This document shows, piece by piece, positions 37,776-48,491 of a stretch of DNA of 64,000 nt. The notes under the pieces were generated by a model. The model did no database searches, had not been told where the DNA came from, and was given only the letters and a program-made list of their open reading frames with translations. Position numbers and translations under genes: made by a program. This stretch comes from Thiohalocapsa sp963695445. Lineage in GTDB: Bacteria; Pseudomonadota; Gammaproteobacteria; Chromatiales; Chromatiaceae. Position 1 is the first letter of the stretch, and the number at the start of each line of letters is the position of its first letter. The stretch spans positions 12,643 through 76,642 of the forward strand of contig CAVOGV010000024.1 in the NCBI GenBank assembly GCA_963695445.1, in the 5' to 3' direction.

Positions 37776-39347
37776 ATGCTTCCCTCTTTACGCAAGCCGA
37801 TCCACGCGATCGCCGCGGCACTTGGCATCCTCGCCGTCGGTCTACTGGCCGGCATGCCTGCGCAGGCCCCCGCCGACGCCTTCGACCTACCGGAAATGGG
37901 CAGCAGTGCTGACTCCGTGATGTCGGCGGCGGAACAACGGGAATTGGGTCGGGAGTTTATGAAGTGGGTACGCAAGGCGCTGAAAGTCAGCTCCGATCCG
38001 GTGCTGACCGACTACATCCAGACCCTGGGCAATCAGCTTGCAGCGGCCGGCCGCGAGGGTGCCGGCAATTACGACTTCTTCATCGTCGACGACCCGAGCA
38101 TCAATGCATTTGCCGGACCGGCCGGGCACATTGGCGTCAACGCCGGGCTGATCATGGCAGCCGAGACCGAGTCCGAACTCGCCGCCGTCGTCGCGCATGA
38201 ACTTGCGCATGTTAGCCAGAAGCACCTGATGCGCGCGTTCGAGGTACAGAAGCAGATGTCGATTCCAACCGTGGCGCTGATGCTCGCCGCGGCGGTGCTC
38301 GGGGCTGCGGTCGACCCAAGCGCCGGCATCGCCGCCATGGCCGGGGTGCAGGGCCTCGCCGCCCAAAAACAGATCAACTTCACCCGCGCTAACGAAGAGG
38401 AGGCCGATCGGATCGGCATCGACACCCTGGCACGCGCCGGTCACGACCCCTTTGCCATGCCAGGCTTTTTCCAGAAGCTGACACGGGCGACGCGCATCTA
38501 CGAAAGCGGTGCGCCGGAACTGCTTCGCACTCATCCCGTTACCACCGATCGCATCGCAGACGGGCTGTCCCGCGCCGAAGGCTATGGGCATCAACAACAG
38601 CCTGACAGCCTGCGCTTCCATTTGACGCGTGCGAACCTACGCCAGCGTAAGTATTCCAGACCTGAACAGGCTGTCGATCACTTCGAAGACACGCTAGAAA
38701 AGGGCCGCTATCGCAACGAGACCGCCGAGCGCTATGGCTACGCGCTGGCCTTGACCCGCGCCGGACGGTTGGGCGACGCAGCCGCGCAACTGCGCCCGTT
38801 GCTGCAACAGCATCCGAGCCAGATGGAATTCATCGTGCTCAGTGCCGACATCCTGATGCGGAGCGGTCAGCCGCAGCTTGCGGTCAAGGAGCTGAAAGGA
38901 CCGGTGGGCTTGTCACCGGGCAACTGGCCGTTACGCCAGGCTTACGCCGAGGCACTCATGGCCAACGGCCAGCCTGCCGATGCACTCAGCAACTTGGAAG
39001 GCTTCGTCGCGCTGCGTCCCGGCATTCCTCAGATCTACAGCCTGATGTCAGATGCCGCCGGCAAGTCCGGCCAGAAGGCACAAACGTTGCGCTGGCGAGC
39101 TGAGGCGCTGTATTACAACGGTGATCTTGAACCCGCAGTTCGCCAGCTGGAGTTGGCCTTGCGCCAGCCCAAACTCGACTTCTACCTCGCCTCCAAGATT
39201 CAGGTGCGGTTGTCCGAAATGCGCGCGGAGGAGCGCAAACAGGACAAGAAGGCGAGGCGAAGGGGGAGCGAAGAATTCGGTCTGGAACAATTATCATGGA
39301 ATGCTGCGGGTATTCCCGAAGTTTTCAGTCTGCCGCGGATGCGCTAA
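37776..39347 (+). CDS. BepA-like M48 metalloprotease with TPR domain
   Basis: 523 residues. Signal peptide (PIHAIAAALGILAVGLLAGMPAQA), M48 peptidase domain with zinc motif VVAHELAHVSQKH (about residues 142-154) and third ligand in NEEEADRIGID (about 208), then TPR-like repeats (about 290-490). This is the architecture of BepA/YfgC, a periplasmic protease-chaperone that helps assemble and degrades outer-membrane proteins such as LptD. The last 25 residues after KQDKKARR look atypical and may reflect a late frameshift. Monocistronic. Confidence 0.88.
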   Translation: MLPSLRKPIHAIAAALGILAVGLLAGMPAQAPADAFDLPEMGSSADSVMSAAEQRELGREFMKWVRKALKVSSDPVLTDYIQTLGNQLAAAGREGAGNYDFFIVDDPSINAFAGPAGHIGVNAGLIMAAETESELAAVVAHELAHVSQKHLMRAFEVQKQMSIPTVALMLAAAVLGAAVDPSAGIAAMAGVQGLAAQKQINFTRANEEEADRIGIDTLARAGHDPFAMPGFFQKLTRATRIYESGAPELLRTHPVTTDRIADGLSRAEGYGHQQQPDSLRFHLTRANLRQRKYSRPEQAVDHFEDTLEKGRYRNETAERYGYALALTRAGRLGDAAAQLRPLLQQHPSQMEFIVLSADILMRSGQPQLAVKELKGPVGLSPGNWPLRQAYAEALMANGQPADALSNLEGFVALRPGIPQIYSLMSDAAGKSGQKAQTLRWRAEALYYNGDLEPAVRQLELALRQPKLDFYLASKIQVRLSEMRAEERKQDKKARRRGSEEFGLEQLSWNAAGIPEVFSLPRMR

Positions 39348-39731
39348 GCTAGTGCGATCGTCGACCAACCGGGAAGCGCGACGAGAGCAACCCGCAAGAA
39401 GTAATCCTCGGTACAGGGGAAGCAGAATCGGCGAACGAAAACGACAACACCAGGAGGCACTTCTTGAACGAGGCGCGAGCTTGCTGCGCATTGACAGTGT
39501 GCAGAGGGTCATTACGACGAGATGACACCGGCCACGTCGAAGCCGATAGCGCCGTGTTTGCGCCTCGGGGCAACCTAACGGAACCCTCGACCGGCCGCTG
39601 GTGTCCGTCTTGTTTTGGCCTTGGGCTTGCATCGTAGTCAGACCCGCTATCATCACCCGGAGTGCCGGCAACGCAACAGCTGGCGCCCCGTTGTCACACC
39701 AACCCAAACCCCGCTCGATAGGAGATTTCCA
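39348..39731. other. Leader region of soxYZ without a recognised gene
   Basis: 384 bases before the intact soxY. No frame has protein-like character. The soxY start is preceded by GATAGGAGATTTCCA, a good ribosome site. Promoter elements were not identified with confidence. Confidence 0.5.
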
Positions 39732-40205
39732 ATGATCGACGCAAAACGCAGAGTGCTGCTGAAAGGATCGCTGGGTGTAGGCGCCATCGGCGTCGCCGTC
39801 AGCGCCGGCCTGCTCGCCCCCAGCGCCGTGCTGGCCGCCTGGCCCGAGGCCGCTTTCAAGGCTACCGATACGGCCGCCGCCCTGAAGGACCTACTCGGTA
39901 GCGACGCGACCGAAACCAGCGATAAGGTCATGATCAAGGCCCCGGACATCGCTGAGAATGGCGCCGTGGTCCCGGTCACCGTCGAGAGCGACATCGAAGG
40001 GGCCAAATCGATTGCCATCATCGCCTCCGGCAACGGCACGCCGCTGATCGCCTCGTTCGATCTCGGCGAGAGCGCGGTGCCGTTCGTTTCCACCCGCATC
40101 AAGATGGCCAAGACCGCCGACGTGGTCGCCGTCGTGCAGACCGACGCTGGCCTGTTCAGCGCCGCGAAGCCCGTCAAGGTCACCATCGGCGGCTGCGGCG
40201 GCTGA
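39732..40205 (+). CDS. soxY: Sulfur-oxidation carrier SoxY (copy 2, intact)
   Basis: 157 residues. Tat-type signal KRRVLLKGSLGVGAIGVAVSA with cleavage after AVLAA. The mature protein has the SoxY blocks MIKAPDIAENGAVVPVTVES and FVSTRIKMAKTADVVAVVQ, and ends in KVTIGGCGG, whose Cys carries sulfur intermediates during thiosulfate and sulfide oxidation. Periplasmic; acts as a heterodimer with SoxZ, whose gene follows 34 bp later. Its counterpart at 19339 is broken, so this is probably the working copy. Confidence 0.95.
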   Translation: MIDAKRRVLLKGSLGVGAIGVAVSAGLLAPSAVLAAWPEAAFKATDTAAALKDLLGSDATETSDKVMIKAPDIAENGAVVPVTVESDIEGAKSIAIIASGNGTPLIASFDLGESAVPFVSTRIKMAKTADVVAVVQTDAGLFSAAKPVKVTIGGCGG

Positions 40206-40239
40206 TTGCATACAGGACCACCTGAGAGGTACACAGATT

Positions 40240-40554
40240 ATGGCAAGCAATATCAAGATCCGCGCGAAGGGCAGCAACGGCGTCACCACCGTCAAGGCCC
40301 TGATGAGCCACGAGATGGAAACCGGTCTGCGGAAGGACAAGAAGACCGGCGAGCCGATTCCGGCCCATTTCATCCAGGAAGTCACCGCCAAGTGGAAAGA
40401 TCAGGTCGTTATGACGGCCATGTGGAGTGGTGGCGTGTCAAAAAATCCCTACCTGTCGTTCAAGTTCAACGGCGGTGAGGCGGGTGACCCCATCGAGATC
40501 GCGTGGGTCGACAATATGGGCGAGACCGAGACCGGCACCGCTGAAATCAAGTGA
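40240..40554 (+). CDS. soxZ: Sulfur-oxidation carrier subunit SoxZ (copy 2)
   Basis: 104 residues: SNIKIRAKGSNGVTTVKALM, METGLRKDKKTGEPIPAHFI and SKNPYLSFKFNGGEAGDP are the family blocks. No signal peptide, as expected for a protein exported as a complex with Tat-dependent SoxY. The soxYZ unit ends at a strong terminator at 40651. soxA, soxB and soxX are not in the window, in keeping with Chromatiaceae where soxYZ is separate from soxBXA. Confidence 0.95.
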   Translation: MASNIKIRAKGSNGVTTVKALMSHEMETGLRKDKKTGEPIPAHFIQEVTAKWKDQVVMTAMWSGGVSKNPYLSFKFNGGEAGDPIEIAWVDNMGETETGTAEIK

Positions 40555-40650
40555 TCTGCCGTGCCGAAACGGCTATCGAGTGACGGGCACTTAAAAATGC
40601 CCAGCACCGCCGGAAAGGCGGCGACGTGAGTCGCCCTGCTTCGGACCTGC

Positions 40651-40676
40651 AACCCGCCAAACGGCGGGTTTTTTTT
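40651..40676 (+). terminator. Rho-independent terminator after soxYZ
   Basis: AACCCGCC-AAAC-GGCGGGTT stem followed by a run of T (eight T in total), about 95 bp after the soxZ stop. Confidence 0.88.
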
Positions 40677-40805
40677 GGGGCACGAACACCCGCGCCAAAA
40701 CCGCCTCATCGCCGATCGCTGAGGCGGTGACGTCGCGCCGATGATGATCCGCGCGAGACACAGTCTGCCGCGCGGTGCCCGGAGCATTGCCCGGAACGAC
40801 TCTGG

Positions 40806-41354
40806 TCAGAACTTCGGCTTCTCGGGTGCGTCTTCGAACATCGCCACGCTGTCCATGATTTCCTGGCGAGCCTCTTCACGACCGCCCCAACCGCCGACAC
40901 GGACCCATTTCCCCTCGTCCAGATCCTTGTAATGCTCAAAGAAGTGAGCGATCTGATCCAGCAGGTGGGGAGGCATGTCGCGGAAGCTCTCGATGTTGCG
41001 ATAACCCTTGAACAGTTTGTCGATGGGCAGGGCCAGAATTTTGGCGTCGTCGCCGGACTCGTCGGTCATTTTCAGCACGCCGACCGGGCGGCACTTGATG
41101 ACCGAGCCCGGGATCAGCGGGTAAGGCGTCACTACCATCACGTCCACGGGATCACCGTCCTTCGACAGAGTATGCGGCACGTAGCCGTAATTACACGGAT
41201 AATGCATGGCGGTGGACATGAATCGGTCGACGAACATGGCACCGCTGTCCTTGTCCATCTCGTACTTGACCGGTTCAGCGTGGGATGGGATCTCGATGAC
41301 GACGTTGATTTCGCTCGGGACATTATCGCCCCGGGGCAGATTGCGCAGATCCAT
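40806..41354 (-). CDS. ppa: Soluble inorganic pyrophosphatase
   Basis: 182 residues from the ATG at 41354. The family I signature is KDGDPVDVMVV (about 66-76), with the earlier substrate block EIPSHAEPVKYEMDKD and HYPCNYGYVPHT. It hydrolyses PPi to phosphate in the cytoplasm. It lies 260 bp downstream of the membrane H+-PPase gene and is separated from it by a terminator, so cells can either conserve or dissipate PPi energy. An upstream in-frame extension to 41525 is not supported. Confidence 0.93.
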   Translation of the reverse strand: MDLRNLPRGDNVPSEINVVIEIPSHAEPVKYEMDKDSGAMFVDRFMSTAMHYPCNYGYVPHTLSKDGDPVDVMVVTPYPLIPGSVIKCRPVGVLKMTDESGDDAKILALPIDKLFKGYRNIESFRDMPPHLLDQIAHFFEHYKDLDEGKWVRVGGWGGREEARQEIMDSVAMFEDAPEKPKF

Positions 41355-41490
41355 GGTGTGGTTCCTCAGTTTGGTGAGTGAAGCGCATGCGTCTTTGCGG
41401 ATACATGCAAGGCAGTCGCGGTCAGCGCGCAGCCGTCCGCGCCCGAAGCATGATAGCGAGTCATCGGCTACGTCTGGCCTTAAGGAAATG

Positions 41491-41515
41491 AAAAAGGCCC
41501 GCATGGCGGGCCTTT
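41491..41515 (-). terminator. Rho-independent terminator after hppA
   Basis: Minus-strand reading: AAGGCCCGCC-ATG-CGGGCCTTTTT, a strong stem with five T, about 100 bp downstream of the hppA stop and upstream of ppa. Confidence 0.85.
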
Positions 41516-41613
41516 CAGCGTTCATCGGATTCTACCCCAGCCGCGGGTGACCCGCCTCCCGGACCGCGCAATGTAGAGCGTTGCCGCGGCCGGGGTTCCC
41601 GATCAGAACCCGC

Positions 41614-43668
<2,055 letters not shown>

Positions 43669-43749
43669 GACTCACTCCTATGTTGTGGTTAAGCGCGTTG
43701 TGGTTGAAGGTGGCTGGGCCGGATTGTTACGGCCCCCGCGGTCTCGGCG

Positions 43750-43953
43750 TCAGCGCCCGACGCGTCCGAAGTACCTGCCGGGCTTCAGGCCGAAGACCGT
43801 TTCCAGATCAAACTCCCTGATCAAGCCATCGACTGCTGGTCGACCGTGCGCACGCTGGACCTCCCCCAACAACAGTCGCACGGCATTGCGCTTGTAGCCG
43901 CCGCCGAATTGGAATTGGGTGGCGATGATCCCGCGGTCGCGAGCCAGAGTCAT
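43750..43953 (-). CDS. Small conserved protein between pfp and hppA
   Basis: 67 residues: MTLARDRGIIATQFQFGGGY then KRNAVRLLLGEVQRAHGRPA, ending RYFGRVGR. The start at 43953 is chosen for its fit to similar small proteins I recall next to PPi-dependent phosphofructokinase genes in gammaproteobacteria. No signal peptide, metal motif or membrane helix. It is flanked on the promoter side by the pfp terminator and is followed by hppA. Function unknown; a role in PPi metabolism is suggested only by position. Confidence 0.6.
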   Translation of the reverse strand: MTLARDRGIIATQFQFGGGYKRNAVRLLLGEVQRAHGRPAVDGLIREFDLETVFGLKPGRYFGRVGR

Positions 43954-43978
43954 GGCATCCTCTTTTTCGTGAAACGCA

Positions 43979-44000
43979 AGAGGGGCCATGAAAGGCCCCT
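43979..44000 (-). terminator. Hairpin between pfp and the small conserved gene
   Basis: GAGGGGCC-TTTCAT-GGCCCCTC on the minus strand, 20 bp after the pfp stop. There is no continuous T-run (TCTTGCGTTTC follows), so it may be a weak terminator or a processing site. Confidence 0.55.
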
Positions 44001-44018
44001 CGCTGCTCGGTGGCGTGA

Positions 44019-45272
44019 TCAGACCTCAAACGGGCCGAGCTTTTTCGCGACCGCGGCGTTGACCAAGGTCACGTACTTGGGCAAGCCGTTCTCGTAGGGC
44101 GGGTAGTCCTCGCCGCTGATCAACGGATAGAGATACTCGCGGCATTTGTCCGTAATGCCGTAGCCGTCGTCGGTGATGTAATCCCGGGGCATGAACTTCT
44201 CGACATTGGCGACTTCGGACAATGGCGCCTCGCCGATCTCCCACACGTACGGCTCGGAGGATTTACGCACCACGGTCGGCATGACCGCGTTGTGCCCGGC
44301 GATGGCATATTCGACCGCCGCCTTGCCCAGGGCATAGGCCTGCTCGACGTCCGACTTGGAGGCCAGATGGCGCGCCGCGCGTTGCAGATAGTCCGCCACG
44401 GCCCAGTGGAACTTGTAGCCGAAGGCGTCCTTGATGATATTCGCCACCACCGGCGCGGCGCCGCCGAGTTGGGCGTGGCCGAAGGCATCGCGGGTGCCCT
44501 GCTCGGCCAGGAAGCGACCGTCGGGGTGATGGCAGCCCTCGGAGACGCAGATGGTGCAGTAGCCATGCTCCTCGACCTTAGCCTTGACCGCCGCGAGGAA
44601 TTTATCCTGGTCGAACTCGACTTCCGGGAACAGGGTGATCACTGGGATGCCCTGGTCGGCCACCAGCGCGCCCGCCGCGGCAATCCAGCCCGCATGGCGG
44701 CCCATGACCTCGATGACAAAGATCTTGGTGGAGGTGGCGCACATGGAGCGCACATCGAACGACGCCTCCAGCGTGGAGGTGGCGATGTACTTGGCCACCG
44801 AGCCGAAACCAGGGCAGTTGTCGGTGATGGGCAGATCGTTGTCGACCGTCTTCGGCACGTGGATGGCTTGCACCGGGTAACCCATCTTCTCCGACAACTG
44901 GCTGACCTTGTAGCAAGTGTCGGCGGAGTCGCCGCCACCGTTGTAGAAGAAGTAGCCGATGTCGTGGGCCTTGAAGACCTCGATCAGGCGCTCGTATTCG
45001 CGCTTGTTCGCTTCGAGACTCTTCAGCTTGTAGCGACAGGAGCCGAAGCCGCCGGACGGGGTATGGCGCAGCGCGGCGATGTTCTCGGCGGATTCTTGAT
45101 TGGTATCGATCAGATCCTCGGTCAGCGCGCCGATGATGCCGTTGCGCCCAGCATAGACATTGGCGATCTTGTCCGGGTGCTGCCGGGCGGTCTCGATGAC
45201 CCCGCAGGCCGAGGTATTGATCACGGCGGTGACGCCGCCGGACTGGGCATAGAAGGCATTTTTCGCGGTCAT
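44019..45272 (-). CDS. pfp: Pyrophosphate-dependent 6-phosphofructokinase
   Basis: 417 residues. Substrate motifs are NGGGDSADT (about 103-111), PKTVDNDLPITDNCPGFGS (about 138-156, with the Lys typical of PPi-using enzymes) and EVMGRHAGWIAA (about 188). It phosphorylates fructose 6-phosphate with PPi, reversibly, in place of ATP. The placement next to hppA and ppa supports PPi rather than ATP as phosphoryl donor. Cytoplasmic; intact. No ATP-PFK gene is seen in the window. Confidence 0.93.
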   Translation of the reverse strand: MTAKNAFYAQSGGVTAVINTSACGVIETARQHPDKIANVYAGRNGIIGALTEDLIDTNQESAENIAALRHTPSGGFGSCRYKLKSLEANKREYERLIEVFKAHDIGYFFYNGGGDSADTCYKVSQLSEKMGYPVQAIHVPKTVDNDLPITDNCPGFGSVAKYIATSTLEASFDVRSMCATSTKIFVIEVMGRHAGWIAAAGALVADQGIPVITLFPEVEFDQDKFLAAVKAKVEEHGYCTICVSEGCHHPDGRFLAEQGTRDAFGHAQLGGAAPVVANIIKDAFGYKFHWAVADYLQRAARHLASKSDVEQAYALGKAAVEYAIAGHNAVMPTVVRKSSEPYVWEIGEAPLSEVANVEKFMPRDYITDDGYGITDKCREYLYPLISGEDYPPYENGLPKYVTLVNAAVAKKLGPFEV

Positions 45273-45725
45273 GTTGTCCCCTCGTTCGTGTTGCTTATCA
45301 GATGCTTTGATGATCGGGCTCTGCGGGACACCTGGCGCTTGGCCGACTGCCCCAGCTCAGCGCCCGGGTAGATCACCACGCTCCTCGGCGGCATAGTCGG
45401 CCTGGGCCTGGAACAGCGCGACAGCGCGTTCGGTCAGATCGTCGTAACGCCGAGCGACCTGCACCCATCTGTTTTAGTAGTTGGCTTGCATGAAAACTGG
45501 CAGCGATCGCAACGCTCGCCGACCTTAGCTCGATCTCGCTGATGTCGGGAATTTGGTTCGGCGGCGGTTGAGCCATGGGCTGCGGCATTAGAACTACATC
45601 TAGTGGAACTACAAGCTGGCGACACTGCAACGCGGACTGCGCGACCACGGCAAGAGACGCCAAACTAGCCAAGGCGGTCCGTTAGGGTACCGAATCGGCG
45701 AGGTCATCGCATCGAAAATCTTCTA
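45273..45725. other. Gene-poor region after pfp with a possible gene remnant
   Basis: On the minus strand a frame ending at 45358-45360 reads RYDDLTERAVALFQAQADYA followed by AEERGDLPGR and has protein-like character for about 35 residues. Nothing upstream continues it, so it may be the tail of a lost gene. The rest shows no gene. Confidence 0.3.
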
Positions 45726-45859
45726 AGGGGGGTGTCCATCTGATTGCGGTAGACGCAATGCGCGGTATCCCAGGCTCGGAGAAACAGGCGCTTACAGGCT
45801 ATTGTCGGGCCGTAGACCACAATCAGTAGCAGCTACGGCACTAAGATGGACACCCCCTT
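45726..45859. mobile_element. 134-bp MITE-like element with 8-bp target duplication
   Basis: The ends are inverted repeats AGGGGGGTGTCCATCT (45726-45741) and, read on the minus strand from 45859, AAGGGGGTGTCCATCT, with one mismatch in 16. Identical 8-mers ATCTTCTA flank both sides (45718-45725 and 45860-45867). The interior has no coding capacity. This is the structure of a non-autonomous transposon moved by a DDE transposase that makes 8-bp duplications. No full-length partner is in the window. Confidence 0.8.
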
Positions 45860-45898
45860 ATCTTCTATTTTGATGATAGAGCGCCATGGTGAAGCCTT

Positions 45899-45970
45899 GG
45901 AGCGACTTGCAATCGGGCTGGCACCGACAGCCGATGTGCGCATAGCCCGATCGCGGTTGCAGGCCGCTCC
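45899..45970. repeat. Degenerate REP-like inverted repeat
   Basis: GGAGCGACTTGCAATCGGGCT at the left pairs imperfectly with AGCCCGATCGCGGTTGCAGG and CCGCTCC at the right. It is related to the cleaner inverted repeat at 9384-9447. The rest of 45971-46467 holds no convincing gene; a minus-strand frame ending near 46066 (EEAVSRWIDQNPPQLYRG) may be another remnant. Confidence 0.5.
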
Positions 45971-46467
45971 CGCAGATGGCCCGCACCGCTCACGCCCGAT
46001 TCGGCGACAAATCTTGAATTGTTGGCCAGTGGGGGGATCAAGATGGCGCGATCAATACGGCGCGATCAAGCTCCACCGCGATAGAGCTGCGGCGGATTCT
46101 GATCGATCCAGCGGCTGACCGCCTCCTCGATGGTTGGCTGCAGCGCGACGTCGGTTCGAGCTGCGCTTGCAGCCGGTTGGATGCGACGCGTCGCGGGGCG
46201 CCGCATCGTTGCAAAGGCGTGGCCGCCGGACCGCATCGGAGGCAGCACACTTGTCTCAACTGGGTTCCGGCAGTTGCTAGGAGTGACGAGTTGCAGGGAC
46301 ATTGGTCGCGGCTCCGGTGGTTGGCTTGCAGGCAGGGTGGTCGCGAATTTCACGACCTTGCATGCAGCCTACCGCCCCGCCGCTGACCGAAGACTGTAGC
46401 GGCTTGTCAGCTAACGTTCAGGCCGACGCTCAGCCCCAGACTCAGTCTGGTCCTCGGCCCGATTGCC

Positions 46468-47220
46468 CTAGACCGATTCGGGGAGCCCTACAGAAGCGGT
46501 ATTCACCTCGGCAAGCCGCAGGGTGCGGTCGAACAGCGGCTCCAGGCCGGCGTCGTGACTGACGAAGATCAACGTGGCGCCAGACTCCAGGCATTCGTTG
46601 AAGAGCAAGCGCACGAAGGATTGGCGGCGGTCCGCGTCCAGCGACGAGGTGGGCTCGTCGGCGACCAGAATTTCCGGCGAGCCCATCAGCGCGCGAGCGG
46701 CGGCGACGCGCTGCTGCTGGCCGACGCTGAGCTCCGTGACCGAGCGCGCGAGCAACGCCGGATCGGCCATGTCCAGATGCCCCAGTAGGCGCCGCGCTTC
46801 GGCCGCCAGATCGCCCTTGCGTGCCAGCGCCCGCTCCCGCCGGCGCCTGGAGAAGCGGCAGGGCAGCGTGACGTTGTCGACGATGCCGAGATAGGGGATC
46901 AGATTGAACATCTGAAAGATGTAGCCGATGTGATCGGCACGAAAATGGTCGCGCTCGGCACCGGTCATGCGTTCCAGCGACTGACTCAGCACCCGCACGC
47001 TGCCAGTGCTTGGCACCGTGACACCAGCCAGCAGGCCCAGCAGCGTGCTCTTACCGCTGCCACTCGGGCCTTCGATGAACAGTCGCTCGCCGCGCGCGAC
47101 GCCGAATTGGTCCAGCGCTAGCACGTCGGGCCCTCCCGCGCGCCAGCGAAAACGCACGCCTTCGAGCAACACCACCGGTGCGGCTGCGCCGCCGCAATCG
47201 GCATCGGCTTCCGCGGTCAC
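46468..47220 (-). CDS. ABC transporter ATPase (LolD/MacB type), zinc-associated
   Basis: 250 residues. Walker A is GPSGSGKST (about 51-59), Q-loop FQMFNLIPYLG (about 102), signature LSVGQQQR (about 163) and Walker B ILVADEPTSSLD (about 184). The sequence belongs to the LolD/MacB-like ATPase group. It overlaps the preceding zrgA-like gene by four bases (ATGA at 47217-47220), so the two are coupled. In other bacteria this pair is followed by FtsX-like permease genes (ZrgC and others). Here none follows, and the next 600 bp contain a REP-like repeat and the MITE. Confidence 0.85.
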   Translation of the reverse strand: MTAEADADCGGAAAPVVLLEGVRFRWRAGGPDVLALDQFGVARGERLFIEGPSGSGKSTLLGLLAGVTVPSTGSVRVLSQSLERMTGAERDHFRADHIGYIFQMFNLIPYLGIVDNVTLPCRFSRRRRERALARKGDLAAEARRLLGHLDMADPALLARSVTELSVGQQQRVAAARALMGSPEILVADEPTSSLDADRRQSFVRLLFNECLESGATLIFVSHDAGLEPLFDRTLRLAEVNTASVGLPESV

Positions 47221-47795
47221 AGCGCGAGCGCAGCGTCACCCGCGGTCAACTCCACCGCACGCTGGGCGTCTGGCGTGATCAATTGCACTCGCAAGCGCTG
47301 GGTGCCCGGAAAGGTCTCGAAAAGCGCCAGAGCGAGGGATTTGAGCTGTTCAGGCGCGGCGCAGTCGAAGCTGTAGGCAACGCCGGCATCCGAATGTACC
47401 TCGCCGGTTTGGTCGTGATCGTGGTCATGGTCATGAGCGTGCCCACCATCGTCGCCGGCGAGCTCCATGAAGACCTCGTAGTCGGTCAGCGTGCATCCGG
47501 CCTCGGCATTCGGCAGGAAGGTCAGCGCCGGGTCCGCGAGCTTGACGCGGGCGTCGGCTACGACCTGCTCTTCGGGGGCATTGCGGGGCGGATGCTCAAA
47601 GCCGACGAGGTTCGCCGCCGGCCCGTGCAGTTCGACCAGCAGCGCGCTGCCGTCCACCGCGACGTTGAGATCGCCAGCGCCATGCACATGGGCGCCATGC
47701 TCACGGTAGCCCTTGGCATGGTCGTCATCCGCCAGCACCGGGAGTGCCATCGTCAGCCCGAGGGCAACAGTCAACGCGGCATTTCGGAAATACAT
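47217..47795 (-). CDS. zrgA: ZrgA-like (DUF2796) periplasmic zinc-binding protein
   Basis: 192 residues with a signal peptide (MYFRNAALTVALGLTMALPVLA). The mature N-terminus is His-rich (DDDHAKGYREHGAHVHGAGD), and a second metal-binding run, GGHAHDHDHDHD, lies at about 113-126. The DUF2796 core (ELHGPAANLVGFEHPPRNAP) lies between them. ZrgA works with a dedicated ABC transporter in zinc uptake in Vibrio. It sits directly downstream of zur and upstream of the ABC ATPase, supporting the same role. Confidence 0.85.
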   Translation of the reverse strand: MYFRNAALTVALGLTMALPVLADDDHAKGYREHGAHVHGAGDLNVAVDGSALLVELHGPAANLVGFEHPPRNAPEEQVVADARVKLADPALTFLPNAEAGCTLTDYEVFMELAGDDGGHAHDHDHDHDQTGEVHSDAGVAYSFDCAAPEQLKSLALALFETFPGTQRLRVQLITPDAQRAVELTAGDAALAL

Positions 47796-47957
47796 AGTCA
47801 GCTCCTATTGTTGAGGTTCTAGCGAAACGATGTTCCAGACCAAGGAGAGCGGAGTGCGGTATCGCTGCACTCGCGCGCTCCTGCAAGGGGCCAAGCGCCG
47901 AGGGCCGAGGGCCGAGGGCCGCCGTGCAGCGCGATTGCGCGATTTTGGCCCTTGGCC

Positions 47958-48410
47958 CTATTTATCGGGCTTCAGCGCACAGTTCGAGCAGGTGCCGATC
48001 ACTTCTACGATGGGCCGGCGCGGCTCGAAGCCGGTCTCGGCCGCCACCAAGCGCAGGCTGCCGGCGATGGCCTCGTCTTCGAGTTCGGTCACCTCGCCGC
48101 AATCGGCGCAGATCAGGAACTGGCTCAGGTGTGGATGCTCCGGGTGGGTACAGCCGACGAAGGCGTGCAGGGTCTCGAGCTTGTGCACCAGCCCCTGTTC
48201 CAACAGAAAGTCCAGCGCCCGATAGACCGTCGGCGGGGCAGCGGCGGCACCGTCACGGATCTGATCCAGGATCTCGTAGGCACCCACCGGTCGCGCGGCG
48301 CGGCAGACCAGTTCCAGCACCCGTCGCCGCTGGGCCGTGAGCCGCACCCCGCGCTCCGCGCACAGGGCATCGGCCCGCGCCAATACCTTGGTCAGCATGC
48401 GATCGTCCAC
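47958..48410 (-). CDS. zur: Zinc uptake regulator Zur (Fur family)
   Basis: 150 residues. The winged helix includes RLTAQRRRVLELVCRAARPVGAYEI and PPTVYRALDFLLEQGLVHKL. Metal ligands are in CTHPEHPHLSQFLICADCGE (structural and regulatory Cys/His) and the final CSNCALKPDK. Zinc-loaded Zur represses zinc uptake genes. It is embedded between znuB and zrgA on the same strand. The znuA promoter at about 51220 has a matching palindrome. Confidence 0.92.
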   Translation of the reverse strand: MDDRMLTKVLARADALCAERGVRLTAQRRRVLELVCRAARPVGAYEILDQIRDGAAAAPPTVYRALDFLLEQGLVHKLETLHAFVGCTHPEHPHLSQFLICADCGEVTELEDEAIAGSLRLVAAETGFEPRRPIVEVIGTCSNCALKPDK

Positions 48411-48491
48411 GTCAGCGGGCCTCGTTCATCGTGTGCACCTTCGACATCCGGTAACCATTCGGCCGTCAGCAAATCCGCGGCCAGGCCGGGC

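Noticed and set aside
45373..45672. 99-residue minus-strand ORF after pfp
   Set aside because: Only a short part in a neighbouring frame looks protein-like; the ORF as read has random composition.
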